Source: Agrococcus sp. ProA11 (GTDB lineage Bacteria > Actinomycetota > Actinomycetes > Actinomycetales > Microbacteriaceae). Taken from it: a stretch of DNA of 64,000 nt. A program made the translations under genes and the position numbers. Location: NCBI RefSeq assembly GCF_039880525.1, contig NZ_CP156989.1:434001-498000 (forward strand), read 5' to 3'. The notes under the pieces were generated by a model that ran no database searches, was not told where the DNA came from, and was given only the letters and a program-made list of their open reading frames with translations. Each line of letters starts with the position of its first letter. The stretch's first letter is position 1. Of the stretch, positions 16,449-27,838 are shown piece by piece.

Positions 16449-17645
16449 CTAGGACGCGCCGAACAGCCGCTGCAGCCGCTGCACGCCCTCGAGCAGCGCC
16501 TCGTCGCCCAGCGCGTACGAGAAGCGCAGGTAGCCAGAGGGTCCGAATGCCTCGCCGGGCACCGCGGCCACGTCGGCCTGCTCGAGCATGAGGTCGGCCA
16601 GCTCGAGGCTCGAGGTCGGTGTGACCCCGCCCCACTCCTGGCCGAGCAGCCCTGACACATCCGCGTAGACGTAGAACGCTCCCTTGGGCGTCGGCACCGA
16701 GAAGCCGGGAATCCGCGACAGCTCGTCGACGATCGTGTGGCGCCGACGGTCGAAGGCCTGGAGCATCTCGGCGACGGCGTCCTGCGGGCCGTTCAGCGCC
16801 TCGACCGCTCCCAGCTGGGCGACGTTGTTCACGTTGCTCGTCAGGTGCGACTGCAGGTTCGCGGCGGCCTTGATGACGTCGGCCGGCCCGACCATCCAGC
16901 CCACGCGCCACCCGGTCATCGCGTAGGTCTTGGCGACGCCGTTGACCAGGATCGCGCGGTCGGCGAGCGCCGGCAGCGCCTCGACGATCGACACGGCCCG
17001 CACGCCGTCGTACGTGAGGTTCTGGTAGATCTCGTCGCTGATCACCCAGAGGCCGTTGGCCTCCGCCCACTCCGCGATCGCGCGCACCTGCTCGGCCGTG
17101 TACACCGCGCCCGTCGGGTTCGAGGGGCTCACCATGAGCAGCGCCTTGGTGCGGTCGGTGCGCGCGGCTTCGAGCTGCTCGACCGTGACGAGGTAGTCCT
17201 GGTCGGCGCCGGCGAAGACGTCGACCTGGGTCGCGCCGGTCAGCGCGATCGCCTCGGGGTAGGTGGTCCAGTACGGCGTCGGCACGAGCACCTCGTCGCC
17301 CGGGTCGAGGATCGTCTGGAACGCCTGGTAGACCGACTGCTTGCCGCCATTGGTGACGAGCACCTGGCTGGCCTCGACCTGCAGGCCGGAGTCGCGCAGC
17401 GTCTTCGCGACGACCGCCTCCCGGAGTGCGGGCAGGCCGGCCGCCGGCGTGTAGCGGTAGTTCTTCGGATCGGCGAGCGCGCGCTCGGCGGCCTCCACGA
17501 TGTTGGGCGGCGTGGCGAAGTCGGGCTCGCCCGCGGCGTAGGAGATCACGTCGCGGCCGGCGGCCTTCAGGGCCTTGGCCTTGGCGTCGACCTTGAGGGT
17601 TGCGGACTCGTTGATGGCGGCGATGCGCGCGGCGATGCGGTTCAC
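16449..17645 (-). CDS. aspC: Pyridoxal phosphate-dependent aspartate aminotransferase
   Basis: The 398-residue class I aminotransferase has GEPDF (39-43), the substrate loop [12 protein letters not shown] (173-180), SDEIYQNL with the PLP-phenol contact, the Schiff-base lysine K239 in [13 protein letters not shown], and a C-terminal RFSYA holding the carboxylate-binding arginine. It transfers the amino group between aspartate and 2-oxoglutarate in the cytoplasm. Members of this subgroup may also act on prephenate. GTG 17645 lies 6 bases after TAGGCT, so translation is probably leaderless. Confidence 0.92.
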   Translation of the reverse strand: MNRIAARIAAINESATLKVDAKAKALKAAGRDVISYAAGEPDFATPPNIVEAAERALADPKNYRYTPAAGLPALREAVVAKTLRDSGLQVEASQVLVTNGGKQSVYQAFQTILDPGDEVLVPTPYWTTYPEAIALTGATQVDVFAGADQDYLVTVEQLEAARTDRTKALLMVSPSNPTGAVYTAEQVRAIAEWAEANGLWVISDEIYQNLTYDGVRAVSIVEALPALADRAILVNGVAKTYAMTGWRVGWMVGPADVIKAAANLQSHLTSNVNNVAQLGAVEALNGPQDAVAEMLQAFDRRRHTIVDELSRIPGFSVPTPKGAFYVYADVSGLLGQEWGGVTPTSSLELADLMLEQADVAAVPGEAFGPSGYLRFSYALGDEALLEGVQRLQRLFGAS

Positions 17646-17651
17646 GCCAAC

Positions 17652-17657
17652 AGCCTA
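17652..17657 (-). promoter_or_regulatory. -10 element of leaderless aspC
   Basis: TAGGCT on the minus strand, 6 bases (GTTGGC) before GTG 17645. Confidence 0.65.
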
Positions 17658-17714
17658 GAGCGCGGCGCGTGCGTGGCACAGGACCGCCGTCCCGACCGGC
17701 GACGCGCGGTGAAG

Positions 17715-17744
17715 TGGACAGGCGCGTGCGACTCGAAGTATGCT
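17715..17744 (+). promoter_or_regulatory. Promoter of tRNA-Trp-secE-nusG
   Basis: TGGACA (17715-17720), an 18-base spacer and TATGCT (17739-17744) form a good housekeeping promoter about 75 bases before tRNA-Trp. Confidence 0.6.
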
Positions 17745-17819
17745 GTTCCCTTGGTGGTTGACGACTGCCATGCTGTCGCGTGCCCAGGGGTGCACGAGAG
17801 CATGGAATGCCACCAGCCC

Positions 17820-17892
17820 AGGGCGGTGGCTCAATTGGTAGAGCAGCGGTCTCCAAAACCGCAGGTTGCAGGTTCGAGTCCTGTCCGCCCTG
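17820..17892 (+). tRNA. tRNA-Trp (anticodon CCA)
   Basis: A 73-base cloverleaf with acceptor AGGGCGG/CCGCCCT, anticodon stem GCGGT/ACCGC and loop CTCCAAA. It sits directly before secE-nusG, the conserved bacterial arrangement. The 3' CCA is not encoded. Confidence 0.97.
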
Positions 17893-17960
17893 CTCGAGGC
17901 TCCAGCAAGGGAGCCTGACGGGCTCCGGCACTCGCCGGGCCGAACAGACGAAGGGTCACT

Positions 17961-18227
17961 GTGGCTGAGAACGCGATCGAGGAAGCACCCCGCTCACGCG
18001 AGGCTGCCTCTCGCAACCCGTTCGCACGCCTCGTCGCCTTCCTCAAGGAAGTGCTGATCGAGCTTCGCAAGGTCGTCACGCCGACGCGCAGGGAGCTGAT
18101 CCGCTACACGCTCGTCGTGCTCGTGTTCGTGGTCTTCATGATGCTCATCGTGTCCGGTCTCGACCTGGTGTTCGGTGCGTTCGTCGGCTGGATGTTCGGC
18201 GACCTGCCGCTGTTCGGCCTGGCCTGA
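17961..18227 (+). CDS. secE: Preprotein translocase subunit SecE
   Basis: The 88-residue protein has a charged N-terminus, the SecE signature [24 protein letters not shown] (amphipathic helix plus hinge) and one membrane span (about 52-75). SecE clamps SecY in the SecYEG channel. GTG 17961 follows GAAGGG. Its length is normal for the single-span actinobacterial form. nusG follows after 34 bases. Confidence 0.95.
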   Translation: MAENAIEEAPRSREAASRNPFARLVAFLKEVLIELRKVVTPTRRELIRYTLVVLVFVVFMMLIVSGLDLVFGAFVGWMFGDLPLFGLA

Positions 18228-18261
18228 GCCCGATTCGAGACGTGAAGGAGAAGGTGGATAC

Positions 18262-18954
18262 GTGTCTGACGTCAACGACCTCGACATCGAGCTGAACAAG
18301 GCTCTGGACGACCTCGTCCCCGCTGACGAGCAGTCGGCAGAGCCGGCGACCGACCCCTACGAGGACTTCAAGCGCGAGCTGCGCATGAAGCCGGGTCGCT
18401 GGTACGTGATCCACTCGTACGCGGGCTACGAGAAGAAGGTCAAGGCGAACATCGCCTCGCGTGCCGAGAACATGCAGATCGACGGCGTCTACGAGATCCA
18501 GGTTCCGACCGAGGACGTGCTGGAGACGAAGAACGGTCAGGCCAAGCGCGTCAACCGCGTGCGGATCCCCGGCTACGTGCTCGTGCGCATGGACCTCAAC
18601 GAGGACACCTGGTCGATCGTCCGCCACACCCCCGGAGTCACCGGCTTCGTGGGCAACGCCCACAACCCGGCGCCGCTGCGCTTCGACGAGGCCTTCACGA
18701 TGCTGAAGCCCATCGCCGACGAGGAGCTCGCCGAGCAGCAGAAGTCGACGCCGGACCACAAGCCCGCACAGCTCACGGTCGAGGTCGACTTCGAGGTCGG
18801 CGAGACCATCACGATCACCGAGGGCTCGTTCGCGGGCTTCCCGGGCACGATCTCCGAGATCCAGCCGGCGAGCCGCAAGCTCACCGTGCTCGTCAGCCTG
18901 TTCGAGCGCGAGACTCCTGTCGAGCTCGGTTTCGGCCAGGTCAGCAAGCTCTAG
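18262..18954 (+). CDS. nusG: Transcription termination/antitermination protein NusG
   Basis: The 230-residue protein has an acidic N-terminal extension of about 45 residues typical of actinobacteria, then the NGN domain ([18 protein letters not shown] ... [12 protein letters not shown] ... [10 protein letters not shown]) and a C-terminal KOW domain ([22 protein letters not shown]). It binds RNA polymerase and couples it to Rho or ribosomes. GTG 18262 follows GAAGGAGAAGG, the best ribosome binding site in this operon. Confidence 0.96.
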   Translation: MSDVNDLDIELNKALDDLVPADEQSAEPATDPYEDFKRELRMKPGRWYVIHSYAGYEKKVKANIASRAENMQIDGVYEIQVPTEDVLETKNGQAKRVNRVRIPGYVLVRMDLNEDTWSIVRHTPGVTGFVGNAHNPAPLRFDEAFTMLKPIADEELAEQQKSTPDHKPAQLTVEVDFEVGETITITEGSFAGFPGTISEIQPASRKLTVLVSLFERETPVELGFGQVSKL

Positions 18955-19029
18955 CCCCCGAGTGGGCTGGATGCGGTCCAGTGCTCCACAGGCGAGCCCG
19001 CGTCCGCAACACACCAAGAAGGAAGAGAC

Positions 19030-19461
19030 ATGGCACCCAAGAAGAAGGTCACGGGTCTGATCAAGCTGCAGATCCAGGCCGGCGCCGCGAACCCCGCACC
19101 GCCCGTCGGTCCGGCGCTCGGTCAGCACGGCGTCAACATCATGGAGTTCTGCAAGGCGTACAACGCTGCGACTGAGAACCAGCGCGGCAACGTCATCCCG
19201 GTCGAGATCACTGTCTACGAGGACCGCTCGTTCGACTTCGTGCTCAAGACCCCGCCGGCTGCAGAGCTCATCAAGAAGGCCGCAGGCGTCAAGAAGGGCT
19301 CCGGCGTTCCGCACACCACGAAGGTCGGCAAGCTGACGCAGGCGCAGGTCGAGGAGATCGCGCAGCAGAAGATGCCCGACCTCAACGCGAACGACATCGA
19401 AGGCGCGAAGAAGATCGTCGCCGGCACCGCTCGTTCCATGGGCATCACCGTCGAGGGCTGA
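19030..19461 (+). CDS. rplK: 50S ribosomal protein L11
   Basis: The 143-residue protein shows the L11 signature: [48 protein letters not shown] and the C-terminal rRNA-binding [15 protein letters not shown]. It forms the GTPase-associated stalk base with 23S rRNA. GAAGGAAGAGAC precedes the ATG. A 75-base gap separates it from nusG, and rplA follows. Confidence 0.97.
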   Translation: MAPKKKVTGLIKLQIQAGAANPAPPVGPALGQHGVNIMEFCKAYNAATENQRGNVIPVEITVYEDRSFDFVLKTPPAAELIKKAAGVKKGSGVPHTTKVGKLTQAQVEEIAQQKMPDLNANDIEGAKKIVAGTARSMGITVEG

Positions 19462-19543
19462 CCCCTCGACATCCGAGCCGCACGGCTCATCCAGTGGGAG
19501 CGCCGGCCAGGCGCGCACCGCGAACTCTGAACAGGAGCATCAC

Positions 19544-20233
19544 ATGGCACAGAAGTCCAAGGCCTACAAGGCCGCAGCGGCGAAGATCGACGCTGACAAG
19601 TCCTACACGGCCGCCGACGCCGTCACGCTGGCTCGCGAGACGGGTTCGGCCAAGACCGACTCGACCGTCGAGGTTGCGCTGAAGCTCGGCGTCGACCCCC
19701 GCAAGGCTGACCAGATGGTCCGCGGTACCGTTTCTCTTCCTCACGGCACCGGCAAGACCGCTCGCGTCATCGTCTTCGCGCAGGGCCCGGCCGCTGAGGC
19801 CGCCATCGCCGCCGGCGCCGACGAGGTCGGCTCCGACGAGCTGATCGAGAAGGTCGCAGCCGGCTGGACCAACTTCGACGCAGCCGTCGCGAGCCCCGAG
19901 CTCATGGGCAAGGTCGGTCGTCTCGGCAAGGTGCTCGGCCCGCGCGGCCTGATGCCGAACCCGAAGACGGGCACCGTCACCCCGAACGTCGCGCAGGCCG
20001 TGACGGACATCAAGGGCGGCCGCATCGAGTTCCGCGTCGACAAGCACTCGAACGTGCACTTCATCGTCGGCAAGGCCTCGTTCACGGCCGAGCAGCTCAC
20101 CGACAACATCCAGGCAGCGCTCGAGGAGATCGTGCGCCTCAAGCCGTCGTCGTCGAAGGGCCGCTACGTCACCAAGGCCACGGTCTCGACGACCTTCGGC
20201 CCGGGCATCCCGGTGGACGTCACCACCATCTGA
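19544..20233 (+). CDS. rplA: 50S ribosomal protein L1
   Basis: The 229-residue protein contains the L1 motifs [55 protein letters not shown] and the C-terminal IPVDVTTI. It makes the mobile L1 stalk of the large subunit and, in many bacteria, represses its own operon by binding its mRNA. A strong terminator closes the operon 13 bases after the stop. Confidence 0.97.
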   Translation: MAQKSKAYKAAAAKIDADKSYTAADAVTLARETGSAKTDSTVEVALKLGVDPRKADQMVRGTVSLPHGTGKTARVIVFAQGPAAEAAIAAGADEVGSDELIEKVAAGWTNFDAAVASPELMGKVGRLGKVLGPRGLMPNPKTGTVTPNVAQAVTDIKGGRIEFRVDKHSNVHFIVGKASFTAEQLTDNIQAALEEIVRLKPSSSKGRYVTKATVSTTFGPGIPVDVTTI

Positions 20234-20246
20234 GACCCGTCTCGCA

Positions 20247-20274
20247 CGAAGGCCCCGCTCCGGCGGGGCCTTCG
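20247..20274 (+). terminator. Terminator of the secE-nusG-rplK-rplA operon
   Basis: A perfect 12-bp stem (CGAAGGCCCCGC with GCGGGGCCTTCG) and a TCCG loop, followed by TCGTCT. Confidence 0.9.
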
Positions 20275-20533
20275 TCGTCTCACGCGGGCCCTGCCGTGCA
20301 ACGGACCCGCCCAGTGATCTCGACCCCTTCCACCGCAGCCGACCTGGCGCACCGGGTCGCGTTCGGCGGAAAGGGTCCGGCAAACGCCGCAATCGTGCGG
20401 GGGGAGAGCGTTGCGCGATTGTGACGGTCGACGCACGGTGCTTGCGCGATCCGAAGAGTAGGTTGGAGCCAACGCACGCTCGCCGCGGAGCCGCGGTGCG
20501 CGCGAACGGTCCCACAAGGAAAGGTCCAGCACC

Positions 20534-22207
20534 GTGATCTCACCCGTACAGCGGCGTCTGCTCGCAGGCATCGCCGGAGGCGCAGCCATGACGCTCGTGC
20601 TCACCGGCTGCGTGCAGAGCCAGCGCGACGACGACAGCGACGGCGGCGGCAGCGCCACTGACAGCGACGTCAACTCCACCTTCATCTTCGCCGGCTCGTC
20701 GGACCCCTCGGGGCTGGACCCGGCCTTCGCCAACGACGGCGAGTCGTTCCGCATCTCGCGCAACATCTTCGAGGGCCTCATCGGCGTCACGCCCGGCACG
20801 GCCGACCCCGAGCCGCTGCTCGCCGAGGACTGGACGACGTCGGATGACGGCCTGTCGACGACCTTCAACCTGAAGTCCGACGTGCTGTTCCACGACGGCA
20901 CCGAGTTCAACGCCGAGGCTGTCTGCACGAACTTCGAGCGCTGGTACAACTGGACCGGCATCGCCGCGACCGAGAGCCTCTCCTACTACTACGGCTCGCT
21001 CTTCGGCGGGTTCGCCGGTGACGAGAACGCGCTCTACGAGTCGTGCTCCGCCGACGACGAGCTCACGGCGACCGTGAACCTCACGCGCCCCTTCTCCGGC
21101 TTCATCCCCGCGCTGTCGCTGCCGTCGTTCGCGATGCAGAGCCCCACGGCCATGGAGGAGTACGGCGCCGACGACGTCGGCGGCTCGGCAGAGGCGCCGG
21201 AGTACAGCGAGTACGCCGAGGCGCACCCGACCGGCACGGGCCCGTTCGTGTTCGACTCCTGGAACCCCGGTTCCGAGGTCGTGCTGCAGGCGTTCCCCGA
21301 CTACTGGGGCGAGCAGGGTCAGGTGCAGGAGATCATCTTCCGCGTGATCGACGACCCGACGGCACGCCGACAGGCGCTCGAGGCAGGTGACGTGGACGGC
21401 TACGACCTGGTCGCGCCCTCCGACACCGCCGCGCTCGAGGAGGCCGGCTTCAACGTCATGCAGCGTGACCCGTTCACGATCCTCTACCTCGCCTTCAACC
21501 AGCAGGTCGAGGAGCTGCAGGACCCGCTCGTGCGCGAGGCGATCGCCCACGCGATCGACCGCGATGCACTGGTCACGCAGGTGCTCCCGGAGGGCACCGA
21601 GCCGGCGACGCAGTTCATCCCGCCGGTCGTGAACGGCTACAACGAGGACGTGACGATCTACGAGTACGACCCGGCGCGCGCCGAGGAGCTGCTCGCAGAG
21701 GCGGGCTACGAGGACGGCCTCGAGCTCATGTTCAACTACCCGGTGAACATCTCGCGCCCCTACATGCCGAACCCGGAGGAGATCTTCGTGGCGCTGTCGG
21801 GCCAGCTCGAGCAGGTCGGCATCACGGTCACCCCCGTCGCCGATGAGTGGGTCGACTACCTCGACAAGATCCAGGGCACCGACGATCACGGCATCCACCT
21901 GCTCGGCTGGACGGGCGACTACAACGACACCGACAACTTCGTCGGCGTCTTCTTCGGCAAGCAGGGCAACGAGTGGGGCTTCGACAACCCCGAGCTGTTC
22001 CAGGCGCTCGAAGAGGCACGGCAGATCCCCGACCTCGACGAGGCCGGTGCCCGCTACCAGGAGATCAACGAGCAGATCGCGCAGTTCCAGCCCGGCGTGC
22101 CGCTCGCGCACCCGGCGCCGTCGCTGGCGTTCAACCCGCGCGTGACCTCCTACCCCGCAAGCCCCGTCAACGACGAGGTGTACAACATGATCGAGCTGAG
22201 CGAGTAG
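20534..22207 (+). CDS. Peptide ABC transporter substrate-binding lipoprotein (SBP family 5)
   Basis: The 557-residue protein has a lipobox LTGC (cysteine about residue 26) and an Asp/Gly-rich linker, then the family 5 fold: DPSGLDPAFANDGESFRISRNIFEGL near the N-terminus, DVLFHDGTEFNAEAV, and THPTGTGPF-like AHPTGTGPFVFDSW. It is length-typical for DppA/OppA-type oligopeptide binders. GTG 20534 follows AAAGG. A 300-base gap separates it from the ribosomal operon terminator; besides the promoter region I see no gene there. Two permeases and a fused ATPase follow, giving a complete importer. Confidence 0.92.
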   Translation: MISPVQRRLLAGIAGGAAMTLVLTGCVQSQRDDDSDGGGSATDSDVNSTFIFAGSSDPSGLDPAFANDGESFRISRNIFEGLIGVTPGTADPEPLLAEDWTTSDDGLSTTFNLKSDVLFHDGTEFNAEAVCTNFERWYNWTGIAATESLSYYYGSLFGGFAGDENALYESCSADDELTATVNLTRPFSGFIPALSLPSFAMQSPTAMEEYGADDVGGSAEAPEYSEYAEAHPTGTGPFVFDSWNPGSEVVLQAFPDYWGEQGQVQEIIFRVIDDPTARRQALEAGDVDGYDLVAPSDTAALEEAGFNVMQRDPFTILYLAFNQQVEELQDPLVREAIAHAIDRDALVTQVLPEGTEPATQFIPPVVNGYNEDVTIYEYDPARAEELLAEAGYEDGLELMFNYPVNISRPYMPNPEEIFVALSGQLEQVGITVTPVADEWVDYLDKIQGTDDHGIHLLGWTGDYNDTDNFVGVFFGKQGNEWGFDNPELFQALEEARQIPDLDEAGARYQEINEQIAQFQPGVPLAHPAPSLAFNPRVTSYPASPVNDEVYNMIELSE

Positions 22208-22221
22208 TCTCGATCGGTCAT

Positions 22222-22258
22222 GCGGATGCCGTGGGGCGACCCGTCCCACGGCATCCGC
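22222..22258 (+). terminator. Intercistronic hairpin after the peptide-binding protein
   Basis: A perfect 14-bp stem (GCGGATGCCGTGGG with CCCACGGCATCCGC) and a 9-base loop, with no T tract. It probably limits read-through into the permeases or stabilises the binding-protein mRNA. Confidence 0.7.
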
Positions 22259-22308
22259 TGCGACCGGCCCCGGCCGGTCACCCCCGAACCCACTGACGGA
22301 GAGACGAC

Positions 22309-23313
22309 GTGCTGCGAACCATCGGCAGACGCCTGCTGCTGCTGATCCCTACCCTGTTCGGTCTGACCGTCCTGCTGTTCTTCTGGGTGCGGGCACTGCC
22401 GGGCGGGCCCGCAGCCGCCCTGCTCGGTGAGCGCGCGACGCCCGAGGCGATCGAGCGGATCAACGAGGCCTACGGCTTCAACCGACCGCTGCCTGAGCAG
22501 TACCTCACCTGGCTCGGCCGACTCGTGCAGGGCGACTTCGGCAACTCCATCGAGACGCGTCGGCCGGTGCTCGACGAGTTCGCGAACCGCTTCCCCGCCA
22601 CCCTCGAGCTGTCGGTGCTCGCGCTCATCCTCGCGGTCGGCATCGGCATCCCGCTCGGCTACTGGGCGGCGCGCCACCACGGCCGTCTCTTCGACCACCT
22701 CTCCGTCGGCCTGAGCCTGCTCGGCATCACCATCCCGGTCTTCTTCCTCGCATTCATGCTCAAGTGGCTGTTCGCGGTGCAGCTCGGCTGGCTCCCGACC
22801 ACCGGCCGTCAGGATCGGGGCGTCGATGCCACGCATGTGACCGGCTTCTACGTGCTCGACGGCTTCCTGACCGGAGAGTTCGACGCCAGCTGGAACGCCT
22901 TCATCCACCTGCTGCTGCCCGCGCTCGCGCTCGCCACCATCCCGCTCGCGATCATCGTGCGCATCACCCGCGCCTCCGTGCTCGAGGTAGTGAACGCCGA
23001 CTACGTGCGCACCGGGCGCGCGAAGGGCGTCTCGCAGCCGCTCATCCGCAATCGCTTCGTGCTGCGGAACGCGATGCTGCCGGTGGTCACCACCATCGGC
23101 CTGCAGGCGGGCCTGCTCATCTCGGGGGCGGTGCTGACCGAGACGGTGTTCGCCTTCCCGGGGATCGGCGCGTTCCTCGCGAATGCGATCTTCGCGCGCG
23201 ACTTCCCCGTGCTGCAGGGCTTCGTGCTGTTCATCGCCATCGCCTACGCGCTCATCAACCTGCTCGTCGACATCTCCTACAGCTTCATCGACCCGAGAGT
23301 GAGGATCCAGTGA
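22309..23313 (+). CDS. Peptide ABC transporter permease, DppB/OppB type
   Basis: The 334-residue protein opens with MLRTIGRRLLLLIPTLFGLTVLLFFWVRALPGGP, the typical first span and following motif of DppB/OppB, and has about six spans. The cytoplasmic loop VNADYVRTGRAKGVSQPLIRNRFVLRNAMLPVVT is the binding site for the ATPase. GTG 22309 follows GGAGAGAC. It overlaps the next permease gene by 4 bases. Confidence 0.93.
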   Translation: MLRTIGRRLLLLIPTLFGLTVLLFFWVRALPGGPAAALLGERATPEAIERINEAYGFNRPLPEQYLTWLGRLVQGDFGNSIETRRPVLDEFANRFPATLELSVLALILAVGIGIPLGYWAARHHGRLFDHLSVGLSLLGITIPVFFLAFMLKWLFAVQLGWLPTTGRQDRGVDATHVTGFYVLDGFLTGEFDASWNAFIHLLLPALALATIPLAIIVRITRASVLEVVNADYVRTGRAKGVSQPLIRNRFVLRNAMLPVVTTIGLQAGLLISGAVLTETVFAFPGIGAFLANAIFARDFPVLQGFVLFIAIAYALINLLVDISYSFIDPRVRIQ

Positions 23314-24245
23314 GCGCCGCAGACGTCCTCCCGCCGGCATCCGAGCCCAATGCCGATGCGGGCGCACCGCGCCGCAGCGGCAGCTTCTGGGGCGACGTGT
23401 TGCGGCGCGTGCGCCGCAACCCCGCGGCCTGGGTCGGCGCCGTCATCGTGCTGCTGTTCATCCTCGTCTCGATCCTCGCGCCGCTGCTCGCGCCCTATCC
23501 GGAGCTCGCGACGCCCGGCCGCGAGTACCTGCGGCCGACCTCGCTGCCCGGCATCGGGGACGTCCCGGACTTCCCGCTCGGCATCGACCGCTTCGGCGGC
23601 GACGTGCTGTCGAAGCTGATCTGGGGCGCGCAGGCATCGCTCATCATCGGCGTGGTCTCGACGTTCTTCGGGCTGCTCGGCGGCATGGTGCTCGGCGCCC
23701 TCGCCGGCGCCTTCGGCGGCTGGGTCGACAGCGTCATCATGCGACTGGTCGACATCCTGCTCTCGGTGCCGCACCTGCTGCTCGCCGTCTCGATCGCCGC
23801 GGTCCTCGGTCGCACGCCACTCGCGATCATGATCGCCATCGGCGTCGCGCAGGTGCCGATCTTCGCCCGCCTGCTGCGGTCGTCGATGCTCGGCCAGCGA
23901 GGCGCCGACTACGTGCTCGCCGCGCGCACGCTCGGGCTCGGCACCGGTCGCATCACGATGACGCACCTGCTGCCCAACTCGGTCGGACCGGTGATCGTCC
24001 AGGCAACCCTCACGCTCGCGACCGCCGTCATCGACGCCGCAGCGCTCTCGTTCCTCGGCCTCGGCGGCGGGCGGCCGGAGACGGCGGAGTGGGGCCGGAT
24101 GCTCACCTACGCGCAGAACGAGCTGGCGATCGCGCCCTCGCTCGCGTTCCTGCCCGGTATCTGCATCATGATCACCGCGCTCGGCTTCACCCTGCTGGGG
24201 GAGTCGCTGCGCGAGGCGATGGACCCGCGCACCCGCAAGCGCTAG
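23310..24245 (+). CDS. Peptide ABC transporter permease, DppC/OppC type
   Basis: The 311-residue protein has the N-terminal NPAAWVGAVIVLLFILVSILAPLLAPY span and HPLGTD-like DFPLGIDRFGGDVLSKLIWGAQASL, the DppC/OppC signature. The ATPase-docking loop GADYVLAARTLGLGTGRITMTHLLPN follows. GTG 23310 overlaps the upstream stop (GTGA). It pairs with the DppB-type subunit. The ATPase gene is convergent on the other strand, so the importer is split into two transcripts. Confidence 0.93.
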   Translation: MSAADVLPPASEPNADAGAPRRSGSFWGDVLRRVRRNPAAWVGAVIVLLFILVSILAPLLAPYPELATPGREYLRPTSLPGIGDVPDFPLGIDRFGGDVLSKLIWGAQASLIIGVVSTFFGLLGGMVLGALAGAFGGWVDSVIMRLVDILLSVPHLLLAVSIAAVLGRTPLAIMIAIGVAQVPIFARLLRSSMLGQRGADYVLAARTLGLGTGRITMTHLLPNSVGPVIVQATLTLATAVIDAAALSFLGLGGGRPETAEWGRMLTYAQNELAIAPSLAFLPGICIMITALGFTLLGESLREAMDPRTRKR

Positions 24246-24259
24246 CTCTCGAACGGCGG

Positions 24260-24311
24260 CACCGACAGTCCCGTCGGTCGAACCGACGTCACCGACAGCC
24301 CCGTCGGTCGA
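24260..24311 (+). repeat. Two 22-base direct repeats with internal dyads in the permease/ATPase gap
   Basis: CACCGACAG[T/C]CCCGTCGGTCGA occurs at 24260-24281 and 24290-24311 (30-base period). Each copy holds ACCGAC...GTCGGT, able to fold into a 6-bp hairpin. The place, between two convergent genes, suits a bidirectional terminator. Confidence 0.7.
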
Positions 24312-24370
24312 GGAGCACGCGTGCGCAGCACTCGCGCGTCACGAGACGCCGCGCCCCGCGCCCCAGCCGC

Positions 24371-26035
<1,665 letters not shown>

Positions 26036-26073
26036 GGCGACCATCCTGCCCTGTCGCTGGCGTTTCTGCTGAC

Positions 26074-27027
26074 TCAGCGCACCGAGAGCACGAGCTTGCC
26101 GCGCACGTGCCCGCCCTGCAGCGCGGCGAATGCCTCCCGCACCTGGTCGAGCGGATAGATCCGCTGCACCTCCACCTGCACGTCGCCGGCATCGATGAGG
26201 CGACCGATGATGCCGAGGTTCGAGCCGTCGGACTCCACCTTCACCGACGATGCGCGCATGCCGCGCGCGGCGGTCGCGGCGGCGTAGTCCGGCCACGAGC
26301 CGGTCGGCACGTTGAGGTAGAGCCCGCCGTTCTTCAGCACGTCGAGCGACCGCGAGCCGGTGTCGTCGCTCACGTTCCCGACCAGGTCGACGACCACATC
26401 GACCTTCTGCAGCACATCCTCGAAGCGATCCTTACGGTAGTCGACGACCTCATCGGCGCCCAGGCCGCGAACGAAGTCGATGTTGCGCTCCGAGACGGTC
26501 GTGGCGACGTGCGCACCGAAGTACTTCGCGAACTGCACCGCGAAGTGCCCGACGCCTCCCGCGCCGGCGTGGATGAGGATGCGCTGCCCCGCCCGCGCCT
26601 TCGCGACGCGCACCACGGCGTCCCAGGCGGTGAGCGCTGCGCACGGCACCGCTGCGGCCTCCGCGAACGAGAGCGACTCCGGCTTCGGGGCGAGCGCGAG
26701 GCTGGGCACCACCGCCTGCTCGGCGTAGCCACCGCGCGTGCGCCAGTGGTTGACCGCGCCGAAGACGGCGTCGCCAGGCTGCACGTCGTGCGCCTCGTAG
26801 GGGGCCTCCGCCACGATCCCTGCGACGTCGCCGCCGGGGATCCACGGCAGCAGCGGCTCGACCGCCTTCGCCGCGCCCTTCCCGATCACGGTCTTGTAGT
26901 CGATCGGGTTCATGCCGGCCGCGTGGACGTCGACGATCACCTCGGTGCCGAGCTTGATGGGAGCCTCGATCTCCCCGATCTCCACCTGGTCGGTCGGGCC
27001 GAATGTCCTCACCAGCACTGCTCGCAT
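26074..27027 (-). CDS. NADP-dependent oxidoreductase, zinc-free MDR/quinone reductase family
   Basis: The 317-residue protein starts MRAVLVRTFGPTDQVEIGEIEAP and has AAGMNPIDYKT, PGGDVAGIV, the nucleotide-binding GAGGVGHFAVQFAKYFGAHVATTVSERN and VDLVGN. The catalytic zinc ligands of alcohol dehydrogenases are absent, so a quinone-oxidoreductase or enoyl-reductase-like activity is expected. The substrate is unknown. GCAGGAGGAGACGCG gives a good ribosome binding site. It lies 38 bases upstream of the ABC ATPase gene on the same strand, so the two may be co-transcribed. Confidence 0.88.
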   Translation of the reverse strand: MRAVLVRTFGPTDQVEIGEIEAPIKLGTEVIVDVHAAGMNPIDYKTVIGKGAAKAVEPLLPWIPGGDVAGIVAEAPYEAHDVQPGDAVFGAVNHWRTRGGYAEQAVVPSLALAPKPESLSFAEAAAVPCAALTAWDAVVRVAKARAGQRILIHAGAGGVGHFAVQFAKYFGAHVATTVSERNIDFVRGLGADEVVDYRKDRFEDVLQKVDVVVDLVGNVSDDTGSRSLDVLKNGGLYLNVPTGSWPDYAAATAARGMRASSVKVESDGSNLGIIGRLIDAGDVQVEVQRIYPLDQVREAFAALQGGHVRGKLVLSVR

Positions 27028-27118
27028 CGCGTCTCCTCCTGCGTCGGTTCGACGCTATCGCAACCCCCCGACGGGCCGTCGGGCGTGTGACGGCCTATGA
27101 CGCCACGGCGCTCGCGGC

Positions 27119-27124
27119 TACAGT
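27119..27124 (+). promoter_or_regulatory. -10 element of the leaderless DUF998-like gene
   Basis: TACAGT, then GCTGAT, then GTG at 27131. Confidence 0.6.
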
Positions 27125-27130
27125 GCTGAT

Positions 27131-27838
27131 GTGCTCCAGCGCCCCCACCAGGTCGACGCGCTCCTCGCGGTGCTCGCGACCGCATCGCTCATCGCCGGTG
27201 CTGTCGTGATCGGCGGCGCCCGAGCAGCGGCGGGGCGCTTCCTCTACATCTCCGAGCTGGGTGCGCTCACGATGCCGACGGCCGCGCGCTTTCAGATCGG
27301 CTTCCTCCTCGTGATCGCGGGCATCCTGCTCGTCGCCGTCGTGCTGCGCGACGTCCGCACCCGCCTGCCGGTGCTGCGCCGATGGGCGCCGGCTGGCGCG
27401 CTCGTGGCCGCCGGCGGGCTCTTCCTCATCGCGGCCGCCGTGCCCTGCTCCTTGGGCTGCCCGTCGCTGCTCACCGACGGCGCGCAGTGGCGCGACTGGG
27501 TGCACATCGCCGCCGCGGTGCTCGGCTTCGCGGCGGGCTGCCTCGCGATGCTGCAGTTCGCCACGGCGAGCGATCGATGGGTGGCCCGCCTCTCCATCGT
27601 CGGAGGCGTCGCGGTCGGCAGCATCGCCGCCACCGGCGGCATCATCTCGCTCGCTCGCGGCAACACCGACATCGGCTCGACGCTCGAGTACATCGCGGCG
27701 GGCATCGGGATCGTGTGGCTGCTCGCCATGGCCATCGTGCATGCGCTGCCTCAGCGAGCCGCCCCCGCCCCTGCTCCCCGGCCGTCGGAAGCGGCGCTCG
27801 CGACCGACGTGCGATCCGGAGCGCCGCGGCTCGGCTAG
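27131..27838 (+). CDS. DUF998-like multi-span membrane protein
   Basis: The 235-residue protein has about six hydrophobic segments and the YISELGALTMPTAARFQIGF stretch after the first span, which resembles DUF998 membrane proteins of unknown function. Two cysteines (PCSLGC) lie in the presumed outer loop after the third span and might form a disulphide. The C-terminal 30 residues are Pro/Ala-rich and cytoplasmic. The gene is single, leaderless, and its stop shares a CTAG with the convergent hydrolase gene. Confidence 0.75.
   Translation: MLQRPHQVDALLAVLATASLIAGAVVIGGARAAAGRFLYISELGALTMPTAARFQIGFLLVIAGILLVAVVLRDVRTRLPVLRRWAPAGALVAAGGLFLIAAAVPCSLGCPSLLTDGAQWRDWVHIAAAVLGFAAGCLAMLQFATASDRWVARLSIVGGVAVGSIAATGGIISLARGNTDIGSTLEYIAAGIGIVWLLAMAIVHALPQRAAPAPAPRPSEAALATDVRSGAPRLG

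Noticed and set aside
20281-20533. Riboswitch before the peptide-binding protein gene
   Set aside because: No known aptamer consensus was recognised and the dyads are short; only a plain promoter region is supported.
24260-24311. CRISPR-like array
   Set aside because: Only two repeats with an 8-base gap and no cas genes; it fits hairpins between convergent genes better.
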